Shown piece by piece: positions 30,144 through 38,121 of a DNA stretch of 64,000 nt; the stretch's first letter is position 1, and each line of letters opens with the position of its first letter. The notes beneath the pieces were generated by a model. That model was not told the origin of the DNA. It saw only the letters and a list, made by a program, of their open reading frames with translations, and did no database searches. Position numbers and translations under genes: made by a program. Source of the DNA: Paracoccus sp. MC1862 (GTDB lineage: Bacteria; Pseudomonadota; Alphaproteobacteria; Rhodobacterales; Rhodobacteraceae); assembly GCF_016617715.1 (NCBI RefSeq), contig NZ_CP067225.1:868001-932000 (forward strand), read 5' to 3'.

Positions 30144-30431
30144 TCAGCCGATGATCCCGAGGATGTCGCTTTCCTTCATGATGAGCAGCTCTTCGCCGTC
30201 CAGCGTCACTTCGGTGCCCGACCACTTGCCGAACAGGATACGGTCGCCGGCCTTGACCGCCGGTGCGATCAACTCGCCCGAATCCTTGCGGGCGCCTTCG
30301 CCCACGGCGACGATCTCGCCCTCGGCGGGCTTTTCCTTGGCGGTGTCGGGGATGATCAGGCCGCCCTTGGTCTTTTCTTCCGACTCGACGCGGCGGACCA
30401 GCACGCGGTCGTGCAGCGGTTTGAATGTCAT
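30144..30431 (-). CDS. groES: Co-chaperonin GroES (Hsp10)
   Basis: The heptameric lid of the GroEL chamber. The 95-residue product reads [16 protein letters not shown], includes the mobile loop [22 protein letters not shown], and ends with [14 protein letters not shown] start at the ATG at 30431 with GGAG 8 bases upstream; a GTG at 30440 would add three residues and leave no room for the ribosome-binding site. First gene of the groESL operon, preceded by a CIRCE element. Confidence 0.97.
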   Translation of the reverse strand: MTFKPLHDRVLVRRVESEEKTKGGLIIPDTAKEKPAEGEIVAVGEGARKDSGELIAPAVKAGDRILFGKWSGTEVTLDGEELLIMKESDILGIIG

Positions 30432-30467
30432 CGTGAACACTCCGATATTTCAGGTTGCAGTGTGTTG

Positions 30468-30494
30468 TTGGCACTCAGACCAGCCGAGTGCCAA
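30468..30494. promoter_or_regulatory. CIRCE operator (HrcA-binding)
   Basis: TTGGCACTC, nine bases, GAGTGCCAA: a perfect inverted repeat matching the CIRCE consensus TTAGCACTC-N9-GAGTGCTAA with one symmetrical change (A to G and T to C). It sits 37 bases upstream of the groES start codon, so HrcA repression of groESL with heat release is expected. Confidence 0.93.
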
Positions 30495-30501
30495 TGGCGT
30501 C

Positions 30502-30530
30502 GAGATAGGCCAGCCTCACGAGGGTGTCAA
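30502..30530 (-). promoter_or_regulatory. groESL promoter (-35/-10)
   Basis: On the minus strand, TTGACA (30530-30525) and TATCTC (30507-30502) are separated by exactly 17 bases. Transcription would start inside or at the edge of the CIRCE element, so HrcA binding would block it. The -35 box is a perfect housekeeping consensus; the -10 is partial. Confidence 0.75.
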
Positions 30531-30602
30531 CCCGTGGATGCACGGGTTGGGACGGCCGGGTCCCTGTGCCTAGATGGCATCGGGAATGAAAGGAAACCGC
30601 CC

Positions 30603-31670
30603 ATGAACCTTGTCACCCGCCTGCTTGCGCCAATGGTGGCCGCTGCCGCCCTGCTGCTGGCCACCGGCCCGGGCCATGCGCTGACCGATCCCGGCCGCGC
30701 CAGTGGGACGGATGCGCCCCTCTGCACCGGCGCCGACCTGATGGCGGATCTTCCCGCCGAACGGCAGGCGCAGATCGCCGAGGCCGTGGCGGCGACCCCC
30801 TATGCGCAGGGCATCCGCTACCGCGCGACCAGGGGTGACGCGGTGATCGAGATCGTCGGCACCTATCACTTCGGCGACCCGCGCCACGATCCGACGGTGA
30901 CCGCCATGCGCCCCTTGATCGAAGACGCAGGCGCGCTGCTGGTCGAGGCGGGGCCAGACGAGGAACGCCGCCTGACCGCCGCGCTGGCCGACGACCCGTC
31001 GCTGATGGTGGATGCCGATGGCCCGACGCTGCCCGAGCGGATGGACGATGCCGAATGGCGGGAACTCAGCGCCGCCATGGCCGCGCGTGGCCTGCCCGCG
31101 ATCATGGTCAGCCGCCTGCGGCCCTGGTATGTCGCGATGATGCTGGGGCTGTCCCCCTGCATGATCGAGGCCGCGCAATCTGGGGATGGTGGCGAGGGCC
31201 TCGACCATCGGCTGATCGAGGTCGCCGAGGACAGCGGCACGCCCATCCTTGCGCTGGAACCCTGGGACACCGTCTTCGGCATCTTCCGCGACCTGACGCC
31301 CGAAGAGGAGCTGGACATGATCCGCGCCGCGTTGCCCGCGGCGCAACTGGCCGATGACTATGCCGCGACGACGCTCGAAGCCTATTTCCGTGGCGACATC
31401 TGGGCGATCTGGGAATACGGGCGGCTGGATGCCTACGACTCGGGCCTGCCGCGCGAGGCCGTGGACCGCCAGTTGCAGCTTGCCGAAGCGCGGCTGATGA
31501 CCGAGCGGAACAGATCGTGGATCGAGCCGTTGACGCAGGCGGCGGACAAGGCCGCGGCAGAGGGCAGGCCGGTCGTCGCGGCCTTCGGAGCGCTGCACCT
31601 TCCGGGCGAGACCGGGGTGCTGCGGCTTCTGGAACGCGATGGCTGGACGATTACAGGGGACAGGGAATGA
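30603..31670 (+). CDS. TraB/GumN family protein
   Basis: A 355-residue exported protein of the TraB/GumN (PF01963) family. It has a signal peptide (MNLVTRLLAPMVAAAALLLATG, cleavage near GHA), the GTYHFGDPRHDPTV motif with the conserved GxxH, ALLVEAGPDEERRL, and a C-terminal AFGALHLPGETGVLRLLERDGW, the family hallmark (GxxHLPG). Members may be metal-dependent hydrolases, but the reaction is not established. The ATG at 30603 has AAAGGA upstream. Divergent from groES. The next gene starts at its stop codon (ATGA overlap), so they form an operon. Confidence 0.87.
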   Translation: MNLVTRLLAPMVAAAALLLATGPGHALTDPGRASGTDAPLCTGADLMADLPAERQAQIAEAVAATPYAQGIRYRATRGDAVIEIVGTYHFGDPRHDPTVTAMRPLIEDAGALLVEAGPDEERRLTAALADDPSLMVDADGPTLPERMDDAEWRELSAAMAARGLPAIMVSRLRPWYVAMMLGLSPCMIEAAQSGDGGEGLDHRLIEVAEDSGTPILALEPWDTVFGIFRDLTPEEELDMIRAALPAAQLADDYAATTLEAYFRGDIWAIWEYGRLDAYDSGLPREAVDRQLQLAEARLMTERNRSWIEPLTQAADKAAAEGRPVVAAFGALHLPGETGVLRLLERDGWTITGDRE

Positions 31671-32008
31671 GCAGGACCGACAACCGCTGGGCCGACGAGG
31701 AAGCCTTGTGGACCATGGGGGCCGCCGAGGCGTGGCGCCGGATGCATCCCTCCTGCGTGATGGTTTTCCCAAAGGGGCTGATGCAGGGCGGCGAGGTCCG
31801 GACCTGGCTTGACGCCGGCCGCCGCTGGACCGCCGCGCGGCTGACCGACCGCCGCATGGTCGAGACCGAGGATTGCGTCGTCCTGGCCTATCGCGTCACG
31901 GCGAATGGCAAGAACGGCGACACCGAGGCGCTGTGCAGCTCGACCTGGGTGCGGCAGAAGGACGACTGGCAGATGATCCAGCATCAGCAGACGACGATCA
32001 CCGGGTAG
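31667..32008 (+). CDS. Small NTF2-like / DUF4440-type protein
   Basis: A 113-residue cytoplasmic protein with the outline of the NTF2-like (SnoaL/DUF4440) cone fold: an N-terminal helix (ADEEALWTMGAAEAWRRMH), a strand VMVFPKGLMQ, WLDAGRRWTAARLTD, and C-terminal strands DCVVLAYRVTANGK and CSSTWVRQKDDWQMIQHQQT. This resembles proteins annotated as DUF4440, but no catalytic residue is evident. It overlaps the TraB-like stop by four bases, so co-translation is likely. Confidence 0.7.
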   Translation: MSRTDNRWADEEALWTMGAAEAWRRMHPSCVMVFPKGLMQGGEVRTWLDAGRRWTAARLTDRRMVETEDCVVLAYRVTANGKNGDTEALCSSTWVRQKDDWQMIQHQQTTITG

Positions 32009-32140
32009 GCCCCGCGCCGCTTCACGCCCTCGCAGGGGCGGCATGCCATCCCGAACCCGCCACGATGGGCCGCTAGCCGCACGGATTCTCCGGCGGCCAG
32101 CGCCAACGCATCGCCATCTGCGCCCATCTTCTTCGTGCAA

Positions 32141-32176
32141 GTATCCCGGGGGTCCGGGGGCTGGCCCCCGGTCCGG
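32141..32176. repeat. REP-like G/C palindrome
   Basis: GTATCCCGGGGGT is followed by CCGGGGG (32154-32160), a CTGG loop and CCCCCGG (32165-32171). A related element lies at 39381-39415. It sits in the 254-base gap before the pyrophosphatase gene and looks like a short interspersed palindrome rather than a terminator, as no T tract follows. Confidence 0.55.
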
Positions 32177-32262
32177 CGCTGCCGCCTGCGCGGCGGTTCT
32201 GCTTCACAACAGGCCTCCCCGCACCTATAAGCCGCCGCGACTCCGCCATGAAGGGATGCTCC

Positions 32263-33180
32263 ATGATCCAGGTTTTCGGCCACAAGGCCCCCGACACCGA
32301 CTCGACCGGCTCGCCCCTGATCTGGGCCTGGTATCTTTCCGAGGCCCGCAAGACCCCGGCCAAGGCGGTGCTGCAGGGGATGCCCAACACGGAAGCCGTG
32401 TGGATGCTGGGCAAGTGGGGCGTCGAGATGCCCGAGATCATCGACGACGTGGCCGCGGGCGACCGCTGCGTGATCGTGGACACCAACAACCCGGCCGAAC
32501 TGCCCGCCTCGCTGGCCGAGGCCGAGGTGATCGAGATCATCGACCACCACCTGCTGGCCGGCGGCATCACCACCCGCACGCCGATCAACATCACCATCCG
32601 CCCGCTGGCCTGCACTGCGACGATCATGCACGATCTGATCGGCGCCGACCTCGACCGCGCGCCGCGCTGGGTCAAGGGCCTGATGCTGACCTGCATCCTG
32701 TCCGACACGCTGGAATTCCGCTCGCCCACCACCACGCCGCATGACCGCAGGGTCGCCGAAAAGCTGGCCAAGGACCTCGACATTGCGATCCCGTCCTTTG
32801 CGACCGAGATGTTCACTGCGAAATCCGACGTCTCCTCCTTCTCGGACGCGGCGCTGCTGAAGATGGACAGCAAGGAATACATGGTGGACGGCAAGCAGAT
32901 GCGGATTTCCGTGCTGGAAACCACCGCGCCGCAGGTGCTGCTGGACCGCAAGGACCGGCTGATGGCCGCCATGCCCGGTGTCGCGGCCGAGGACGGCGCC
33001 GACCAGGTGATGCTGTTCGTCGTGGACATCCTGAACGAGGAAGCCACCCTGCTGGTCCCCAACGACTTTGTCCGCCGTGTGGCCGAGGCATCGTTCGGCG
33101 TCCCGGTCGAGGGCGACACCGTCGTCCTGCCCGGCATCATGAGCCGCAAGAAGCAGATCATCCCTGCGCTCAAGGTCTGA
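32263..33180 (+). CDS. ppaC: Manganese-dependent inorganic pyrophosphatase (family II)
   Basis: Hydrolyses pyrophosphate to phosphate and pulls biosynthetic reactions forward. The 305-residue protein is a DHH phosphoesterase: VFGHKAPDTDSTGSP (metal ligands), VIVDTNNPAELP, EIIDHHLLAGGI with the DHH motif, and a DHHA2 C-terminal domain ending in SRKKQIIPAL, whose RKKQ motif binds substrate. I use the ATG at 32263, with AAGGGA 7 bases upstream, over the ATG at 32248. Most alphaproteobacteria use family I enzyme; family II is less common but known in this group. Confidence 0.93.
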   Translation: MIQVFGHKAPDTDSTGSPLIWAWYLSEARKTPAKAVLQGMPNTEAVWMLGKWGVEMPEIIDDVAAGDRCVIVDTNNPAELPASLAEAEVIEIIDHHLLAGGITTRTPINITIRPLACTATIMHDLIGADLDRAPRWVKGLMLTCILSDTLEFRSPTTTPHDRRVAEKLAKDLDIAIPSFATEMFTAKSDVSSFSDAALLKMDSKEYMVDGKQMRISVLETTAPQVLLDRKDRLMAAMPGVAAEDGADQVMLFVVDILNEEATLLVPNDFVRRVAEASFGVPVEGDTVVLPGIMSRKKQIIPALKV

Positions 33181-33201
33181 GCCGGGCAATGAACGACCAT
33201 G

Positions 33202-33225
33202 GGGGCCGGGGCGATTCCCGGCCCC
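33202..33225 (+). terminator. Terminator of ppaC
   Basis: GGGGCCGGG (33202-33210) pairs perfectly with CCCGGCCCC (33217-33225) around GCGATT, followed by TCGCATTT. It lies 21 bases after the ppaC stop. Confidence 0.65.
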
Positions 33226-33259
33226 TCGCATTTCCGAAGGCCAGCGAAAGGGCAGGGAC

Positions 33260-34123
33260 GTGACCCGCATCATCAAGAACCTCGCCGAGATCGGCGGCGA
33301 CTATGGCGTGCTGTTCTGCGACCTGTGGGGCTGCGTCCATAACGGTCGCGAGGCCTATCCTGCTGCCATCGCTGCCCTTCAGGCCTATCGCCGCCAGGGC
33401 GGACGCGTCGCGCTTGTGACCAATGCCCCCCGCCCGCGCCCGCTGGTGGCCGAGCAGATCGCGCGCCTTGGCGTGCCGGATGATGCCTGGGACGACATCG
33501 TGACCTCGGGCGATGCGGCGCAGGATGCGATGTTCTCGGGCCGCGTCGGCGCCCGCGTCTGGCATGTCGGCCCCGATCGCGACATCGGCTTCTTCACCGA
33601 AACGGACGATCCGCGTGTCGCCGAAATCACCCGCGTGCCGCTGGACGAGGCAGAGGGCATCGTCGTCACCGGCCCCTACGATGACATGACCGAGACGCCC
33701 GAGGATTACCGCGAGCGTCTGGAACAGGCCCGCGCCCGCAACCTGCCGCTGCTTTGCGCCAATCCCGACCTCGTCGTGGATTACGGCGAGCAGCGGCTTT
33801 ACTGCGCCGGGGCGCTGGCTGCGCTTTATGAGGACATGGGCGGCGAGTCGCTGTATTTCGGCAAGCCCCACGCGCCGATCTACGACCTCGCCCGGCGTCA
33901 CCTCGGCATCGGCCCCGAGGTTCCGGCGCTCGCCATCGGCGACGGCATCGGCACCGACATCGCCGGCGCCGTGAACCAAGGCATCGATTCGCTGTTCGTC
34001 ACCGGGGGCCTCGCCGCCGAGCACATGGGTGCGGACGTGGAGCGCCCCGATTCCAAACGGATGCTGCAATGGCTGGAAGAACAGGCGATCTCGCCCACCT
34101 ATGCCATCGGCAGGCTGCGGTGA
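33260..34123 (+). CDS. HAD superfamily class IIA hydrolase
   Basis: A 287-residue phosphatase-like protein of the TIGR01459 type. Motif I appears as FCDLWGCVHNGREAYPAA (first Asp of the DxWG form), motif II as LVTNAPRP, and motif IV as AIGDGIGTDIAGAVNQGID, with the capping domain between. Substrate is unknown. The start is GTG at 33260 with AAAGGG upstream. It stands alone between ppaC and the MaoC gene. Family call firm, function inferred. Confidence 0.85.
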   Translation: MTRIIKNLAEIGGDYGVLFCDLWGCVHNGREAYPAAIAALQAYRRQGGRVALVTNAPRPRPLVAEQIARLGVPDDAWDDIVTSGDAAQDAMFSGRVGARVWHVGPDRDIGFFTETDDPRVAEITRVPLDEAEGIVVTGPYDDMTETPEDYRERLEQARARNLPLLCANPDLVVDYGEQRLYCAGALAALYEDMGGESLYFGKPHAPIYDLARRHLGIGPEVPALAIGDGIGTDIAGAVNQGIDSLFVTGGLAAEHMGADVERPDSKRMLQWLEEQAISPTYAIGRLR

Positions 34124-34217
34124 CGCTGCGGCAATAATCGTTCCCTGCCGCGCATTGAACTTTCGTATTATTGCTCGATGCCAAGGCTTCTGCTACGCTG
34201 CAATGCAGCAGGGGATC

Positions 34218-34667
34218 ATGGACATGCTCGACAACCAGCCACGCGGCACCATCGTCATCGAGGATCTCGAGATCGGGATGATGCGCCACCTGCTCAAGCA
34301 GGTGACGGACCAGGACATCGAGATGTTCGCGCAGGTCTCGACCGACCGGAACCCGGTGCATCTGGACGAGGCCTATGCCCGCGACACGATCTTCGAGGGA
34401 CGGATCGCCCACGGGATGCTGACGGCGGGGCTGATTTCCGCGGTGATCGGGGAACAGCTTCCCGGCCACGGCACCGTCTATCTGGGCCAGACGCTGAAGT
34501 TCATGGGGCCTGTCCGCCCCGGCGACATGGTGCGGGCCGAGGTGCAGGTGGAAGGCATCGACCATGCGAAGCGCCGCGTCACCCTTGCCACGCGCTGCCT
34601 CGTCGGCGATACGGTCGTGCTGAAAGGCGAGGCGGTGGTTCTGGCGCCGTCCCGCAAGTTCGACTGA
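34218..34667 (+). CDS. MaoC-like (R)-enoyl-CoA hydratase
   Basis: A 149-residue hot-dog fold hydratase. The hydratase-2 motif is clear: TDRNPVHLDEAYARDTIFEG with the catalytic Asp and His, followed by RIAHGMLTAGLISAVIG. It probably hydrates trans-2-enoyl-CoA to (R)-3-hydroxyacyl-CoA, like PhaJ, which feeds polyhydroxyalkanoate synthesis. I take the ATG at 34218 (AGGGGA upstream); an ATG at 34224 is possible. The upstream 90 bases are AT-rich and probably hold its promoter. Confidence 0.85.
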   Translation: MDMLDNQPRGTIVIEDLEIGMMRHLLKQVTDQDIEMFAQVSTDRNPVHLDEAYARDTIFEGRIAHGMLTAGLISAVIGEQLPGHGTVYLGQTLKFMGPVRPGDMVRAEVQVEGIDHAKRRVTLATRCLVGDTVVLKGEAVVLAPSRKFD

Positions 34668-34704
34668 CCGATCCGGCCAAGGCATGGCCCGGACATGGGG
34701 GCCC

Positions 34705-35664
34705 ATGCAGAACCCGCCGATGCACATCCACCGCGACTGGCGCGGCCTTCCCGCCGCCGCCCGGGGTGCGACCGTGGCCATGGGCAATTTCGACGGCGTC
34801 CATCGCGGCCACCGCGCCGTGATCGATGCCGCGCGCGGCGCGCGGCCCGATGCGCCGCTGGGCATCGTCACCTTTGAACCCCATCCGCGCGAATATTTCG
34901 CCCACCTCAAAGGCCGCGAGGAACTGCCCTTCCGCCTGATGAACGCCGAGGCCCGCGCCAACCGCCTTGCCCGTTACGGCGTCAGCCAGCTTTACGAACT
35001 ACCTTTCGGCCCGACGCTCGCCAGTCTGACCCCTGAGGACTTCGCCCGCGAGGTGCTGGCCGAGGGGCTTGGCGTCACCCATGTCGCCGTGGGCGAGGAT
35101 TTCCGCTATGGCCGCGGCCGCGCTGGTGATGTCCGCACGCTGGCCGAGGCCGGTCGGCGCCTCGGCTTCGGCGTCACCGCTGTGCCGCTGCTGGAAATCG
35201 ACGCCGCCGCCACCAGTTCGACCGCGATCCGCGCGGCGCTGGCCGAGGGCCGCCCCCGCGACGCCGAGCGGATGCTCGGCCACTGGCACCGGATCGAGGG
35301 CAAGGTTCTGCATGGCGCCAAGCGTGGCCGCGAACTCGGCTACCCCACCGCGAACCTTGCCGTCGATGGGTTGCACCTGCCCAAGCTGGGCGTCTATGCG
35401 GTGCTGGTGGACGTGCTGGACGGACCGGACAAGGGCAATTACCGCGGCGTGGCCTCGCTGGGGGTGCGCCCCATGTTCGGCGAGAACGCGCCCAACCTGG
35501 AAACCTATATCTTCGACTTTGACGGCGACCTTTACGGCCGCCATCTTTCGGTCGCGCTGGTCGATTACCTCCGCCCCGAGGCCAGGTTCGAGGGGCTGGA
35601 GGCGCTGATCTCCCAGATGCGCAAGGATGAGGACCAGGCCCGCCGCATCCTTTCGGCCGCCTGA
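34705..35664 (+). CDS. ribF: Bifunctional riboflavin kinase / FAD synthetase
   Basis: Converts riboflavin to FMN and FMN to FAD. The 319-residue product has the N-terminal nucleotidyltransferase domain (VAMGNFDGVHRGHRAVI, then FEPHPREYF, GEDFRYGRGRAGDV, STAIRAAL) and the C-terminal flavokinase domain (GKVLHGAKRGRELGYPTANL, ETYIFDFDGDLYG). Length is typical. The ATG at 34705 has a G-rich Shine-Dalgarno; one at 34720 is an alternative. Its stop overlaps the next ATG (TGATG), so it is coupled to the YcgN-family gene. Confidence 0.94.
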   Translation: MQNPPMHIHRDWRGLPAAARGATVAMGNFDGVHRGHRAVIDAARGARPDAPLGIVTFEPHPREYFAHLKGREELPFRLMNAEARANRLARYGVSQLYELPFGPTLASLTPEDFAREVLAEGLGVTHVAVGEDFRYGRGRAGDVRTLAEAGRRLGFGVTAVPLLEIDAAATSSTAIRAALAEGRPRDAERMLGHWHRIEGKVLHGAKRGRELGYPTANLAVDGLHLPKLGVYAVLVDVLDGPDKGNYRGVASLGVRPMFGENAPNLETYIFDFDGDLYGRHLSVALVDYLRPEARFEGLEALISQMRKDEDQARRILSAA

Positions 35665-36104
35665 TGCGCGCGCGCTTCTGGGAACTGCCGCTGGATCAAC
35701 TCAGCGCCGCCGAGTGGGAATCGCTCTGCGATGGCTGCGGCAAGTGCTGCCTGAACAAGATCGAATACGAGGATGACGGCAGCCTCGATTTCACCTGCGT
35801 CGCCTGCCGATTGCTGGACGGGGAAAGCTGCCGCTGCTCCTCCTACCCGAACCGCCACGATTATGTGCCCGACTGCGTGGTGCTGACGCCGGACAAGCTG
35901 GCCGAGATCTCATGGTGGCTGCCCGCCACCTGTGCCTATCGCCTGCGGGCCGAGGGCAGGCCGCTTTACCCTTGGCACCACCTGATCTCGGGCGACCCCG
36001 AGGCGGTCCATCGCGCCGGGGTCTCGGTGCGCGGCCGCACCGTCAGCGAACTGGACGTCCCGGAAGAGGAATGGGACCGCTACGTCATCGGGGATCTGTC
36101 ATGA
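35664..36104 (+). CDS. YcgN/UPF0260 cysteine-cluster protein
   Basis: A 146-residue protein with the cysteine pattern of the UPF0260 (YcgN) family: CDGCGKCCLNK near residue 22, CVACRLLDGESCRCSSYPNR around residue 45-63, and a later Cys before VVLTPDK. The cluster probably binds zinc or an iron-sulfur centre. Function is unknown. It is coupled by overlap to ribF before it and to the threonine aldolase after it (ATGA). Confidence 0.88.
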   Translation: MRARFWELPLDQLSAAEWESLCDGCGKCCLNKIEYEDDGSLDFTCVACRLLDGESCRCSSYPNRHDYVPDCVVLTPDKLAEISWWLPATCAYRLRAEGRPLYPWHHLISGDPEAVHRAGVSVRGRTVSELDVPEEEWDRYVIGDLS

Positions 36105-37132
36105 ATTTCGGCTCGGACAACGCCTCGGGCGTCCATCCCCGCATCATGCAGGCGCTGGCCGCCGCCAATGAGGGGACCGCCCCGTCCTATGGCCGCGACC
36201 CGCTGACCGAACGTGCTGCCGAGCGGCTGCGCGAGGTGCTTGAGGCCCCGGATGCCGCCGTCTTCCTTCTGGGCACCGGCACCGGCGCGAATGCCCTTGC
36301 GCTGGCGCAACTCTGCCCGCCCTGGGGCCGCATTTTCTGCCACAGGACCGCGCATATCGAGACCTCGGAATCCGGCGCCCCCGCATGGATGGCCGGCGGC
36401 GCGCAGCTTGCGCTGGTAGAGGGCGGGGCAGGCCGGATGACCCCCCAGACGGTGGCTGCGCGGCTTGCGGACTATCCGCAGGAGGACGAGCATGACGGCA
36501 GGAACGCCGTCCTGTCGATCACCAACGCGACCGAATGGGGCACCGTCCACGATGCCTCGGGCCTGTCCGCGCTGGCTGCGGTCGCGCGGGACGCCGGGCT
36601 GGCCGTCCACATGGACGGCGCGCGCTTTTCCAACGCCGTGGCGGCGACAGGTGCGACACCCGCCGACCTGACCTGGCGGGCGGGCGTCGATGCGCTGTCG
36701 TTGGGGGCGACCAAGAACGGCTGCCTCGCGCTGGAGGCCGTGGTGTTCTTCGATCCCGACCATGCCCGCGATTTTTCCTTCCGCCGGATGCGGGCGGGGC
36801 ACCTGTGGTCCAAGCACCGTTTCCTTGCCGCGCAGATGCTGGCATGGCTGGACGGCGGGTTGTGGCTGGACCTCGCCCGCCACGCCAATGCGGCGGCGGC
36901 GGAACTCGCCTCTGGCCTGCGGGCGGCGGGGTTCCAACCGCAGGTCGCCGTCGAGGCGAACGAGATCTTCATCCGTCTGCCGCGCAACCTGACCGCCCGC
37001 CTGCGCGCCGCAGGACTGCGTGCGGCGGACTGGCCCGTGGCCGAGGACGACGAGGCTGCGGGAACGATCCGGCTGGTGACAAGCTGGGCCACCATGGAGG
37101 AAGAAGTCAGCGCGCTGCTGGGGACGCTCTAG
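36101..37132 (+). CDS. ltaE: Low-specificity L-threonine aldolase
   Basis: PLP enzyme that cleaves threonine or allo-threonine to glycine and acetaldehyde. The 343-residue protein reads MNFGSDNASGVHPRIMQAL and continues with HRTAHIETSESGAP, VHMDGARFSNAVAA with the cofactor-binding Asp, and LSLGATKNGCLALEAVVFF with the Schiff-base Lys in a TKNG motif, as in the Pseudomonas-type enzyme. The ATG at 36101 overlaps the preceding stop. The open frame extends upstream inside the YcgN gene and is ignored. Convergent with cinA. Confidence 0.9.
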   Translation: MNFGSDNASGVHPRIMQALAAANEGTAPSYGRDPLTERAAERLREVLEAPDAAVFLLGTGTGANALALAQLCPPWGRIFCHRTAHIETSESGAPAWMAGGAQLALVEGGAGRMTPQTVAARLADYPQEDEHDGRNAVLSITNATEWGTVHDASGLSALAAVARDAGLAVHMDGARFSNAVAATGATPADLTWRAGVDALSLGATKNGCLALEAVVFFDPDHARDFSFRRMRAGHLWSKHRFLAAQMLAWLDGGLWLDLARHANAAAAELASGLRAAGFQPQVAVEANEIFIRLPRNLTARLRAAGLRAADWPVAEDDEAAGTIRLVTSWATMEEEVSALLGTL

Positions 37133-37135
37133 CCC

Positions 37136-37630
37136 TCAGCCCAGCGCCTTGATCAACAGCTTCAGCGCATGGGCGGTCGAGGCGTGGCGCACGCCGTCAC
37201 GACCCAGCGGGCCGAAGTCCACAATCTCGGTCCGCACACCGTTATCGTCGGCGATGCCGAAGCAGACACGGCCTTCGGGCTTCTTCTCGGTTCCGCCGGG
37301 TCCGGCGACGCCGGTGATCGATACGGCGATATCGGCTGCGGAACGTTCGCGCGCGCCTTTCGCCATCTCGGCCGCGACTTCGGGGCTGACCGCACCATGG
37401 GCGTCGATGGACTGCGCGCTCACACCCAGCATCTCGTGCTTGGCCTGATTGGAATAGGTGATGAAGCCGCGATCCAGCGCCCCGGACGATCCCGGAATAT
37501 CGGTCAGCGCCGCCGTCACCAGCCCGCCGGTGCAGCTTTCGGCCGTCGCCAGCATCACCCCTTTCGCCTCGGCCGCCTTCAGGACGCGGGCAGCAAGGTC
37601 CTTGAGGCTTTTGGTCGGCTCGTTGTCCAT
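37136..37630 (-). CDS. cinA: CinA-type nicotinamide-nucleotide amidohydrolase
   Basis: A 164-residue single-domain CinA C-terminal (PncC) protein that deamidates NMN in the pyridine nucleotide cycle. The signature ATAESCTGGLVTAALTDIPGSS is near residue 28, and SITGVAGPGGTEKKPEGRVCFG follows. It lacks the N-terminal CinA domain of longer homologues, as is common. The ATG overlaps the pgpA stop by one base, so ispDF, pgpA and cinA form one minus-strand operon. Confidence 0.9.
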   Translation of the reverse strand: MDNEPTKSLKDLAARVLKAAEAKGVMLATAESCTGGLVTAALTDIPGSSGALDRGFITYSNQAKHEMLGVSAQSIDAHGAVSPEVAAEMAKGARERSAADIAVSITGVAGPGGTEKKPEGRVCFGIADDNGVRTEIVDFGPLGRDGVRHASTAHALKLLIKALG

Positions 37631-38121
37631 CACATCACTCCATGCGAAAGGCCCGCCGCGAGGATCGAGGCCACGGCGGCGAAGATACCGGCCCAGATGT
37701 CGTCCAGCATCACCCCCGCCGCGTCGCTGCGGCGGTCGGCGCGGCCGATGATCCAGGGCTTCCAGATGTCGAACAGGCGGAAGAACAGGAAGGGCACGAC
37801 ATAAGCGGGCCAGGGAAAGACGCTGGCGGGCATCCCGGCAAACCAGAACCCAGCCGAGGTGGCGCAAAGCGCGATCATCTGGCCGGCGACCTCGTCGATG
37901 ACGATGGCGCTTTCGTCCTTGATCTCAAGCTCGGCGGTAGCCTTGTTGACGGCCCAGAAGCCTAGGCCGATCACCAGCACCGTGCCCAGCGCGACCAGCG
38001 GAAAATGCCCCAGCCGGTGCAGCGCGTAGCCAAGCACAAGCGTCGCGGCCGAGGCCCAGGTCCCGGGGGCGGGGCGCAGGTATCCGATACCGAAGCCGGT
38101 AGCGATCTGCCGTTCCATCAT
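37630..38121 (-). CDS. pgpA: Phosphatidylglycerophosphatase A
   Basis: Dephosphorylates phosphatidylglycerol phosphate in the inner membrane. The 163-residue product has [18 protein letters not shown] (family signature GxxPxAPGTxGS-like), [12 protein letters not shown] with the catalytic acidic residues, [14 protein letters not shown] and [14 protein letters not shown], plus four membrane helices. Two adjacent ATG codons (38121 and 38118) can start it; GAGAGG lies upstream. It overlaps the ispDF stop by four bases. Confidence 0.93.
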   Translation of the reverse strand: MMERQIATGFGIGYLRPAPGTWASAATLVLGYALHRLGHFPLVALGTVLVIGLGFWAVNKATAELEIKDESAIVIDEVAGQMIALCATSAGFWFAGMPASVFPWPAYVVPFLFFRLFDIWKPWIIGRADRRSDAAGVMLDDIWAGIFAAVASILAAGLSHGVM

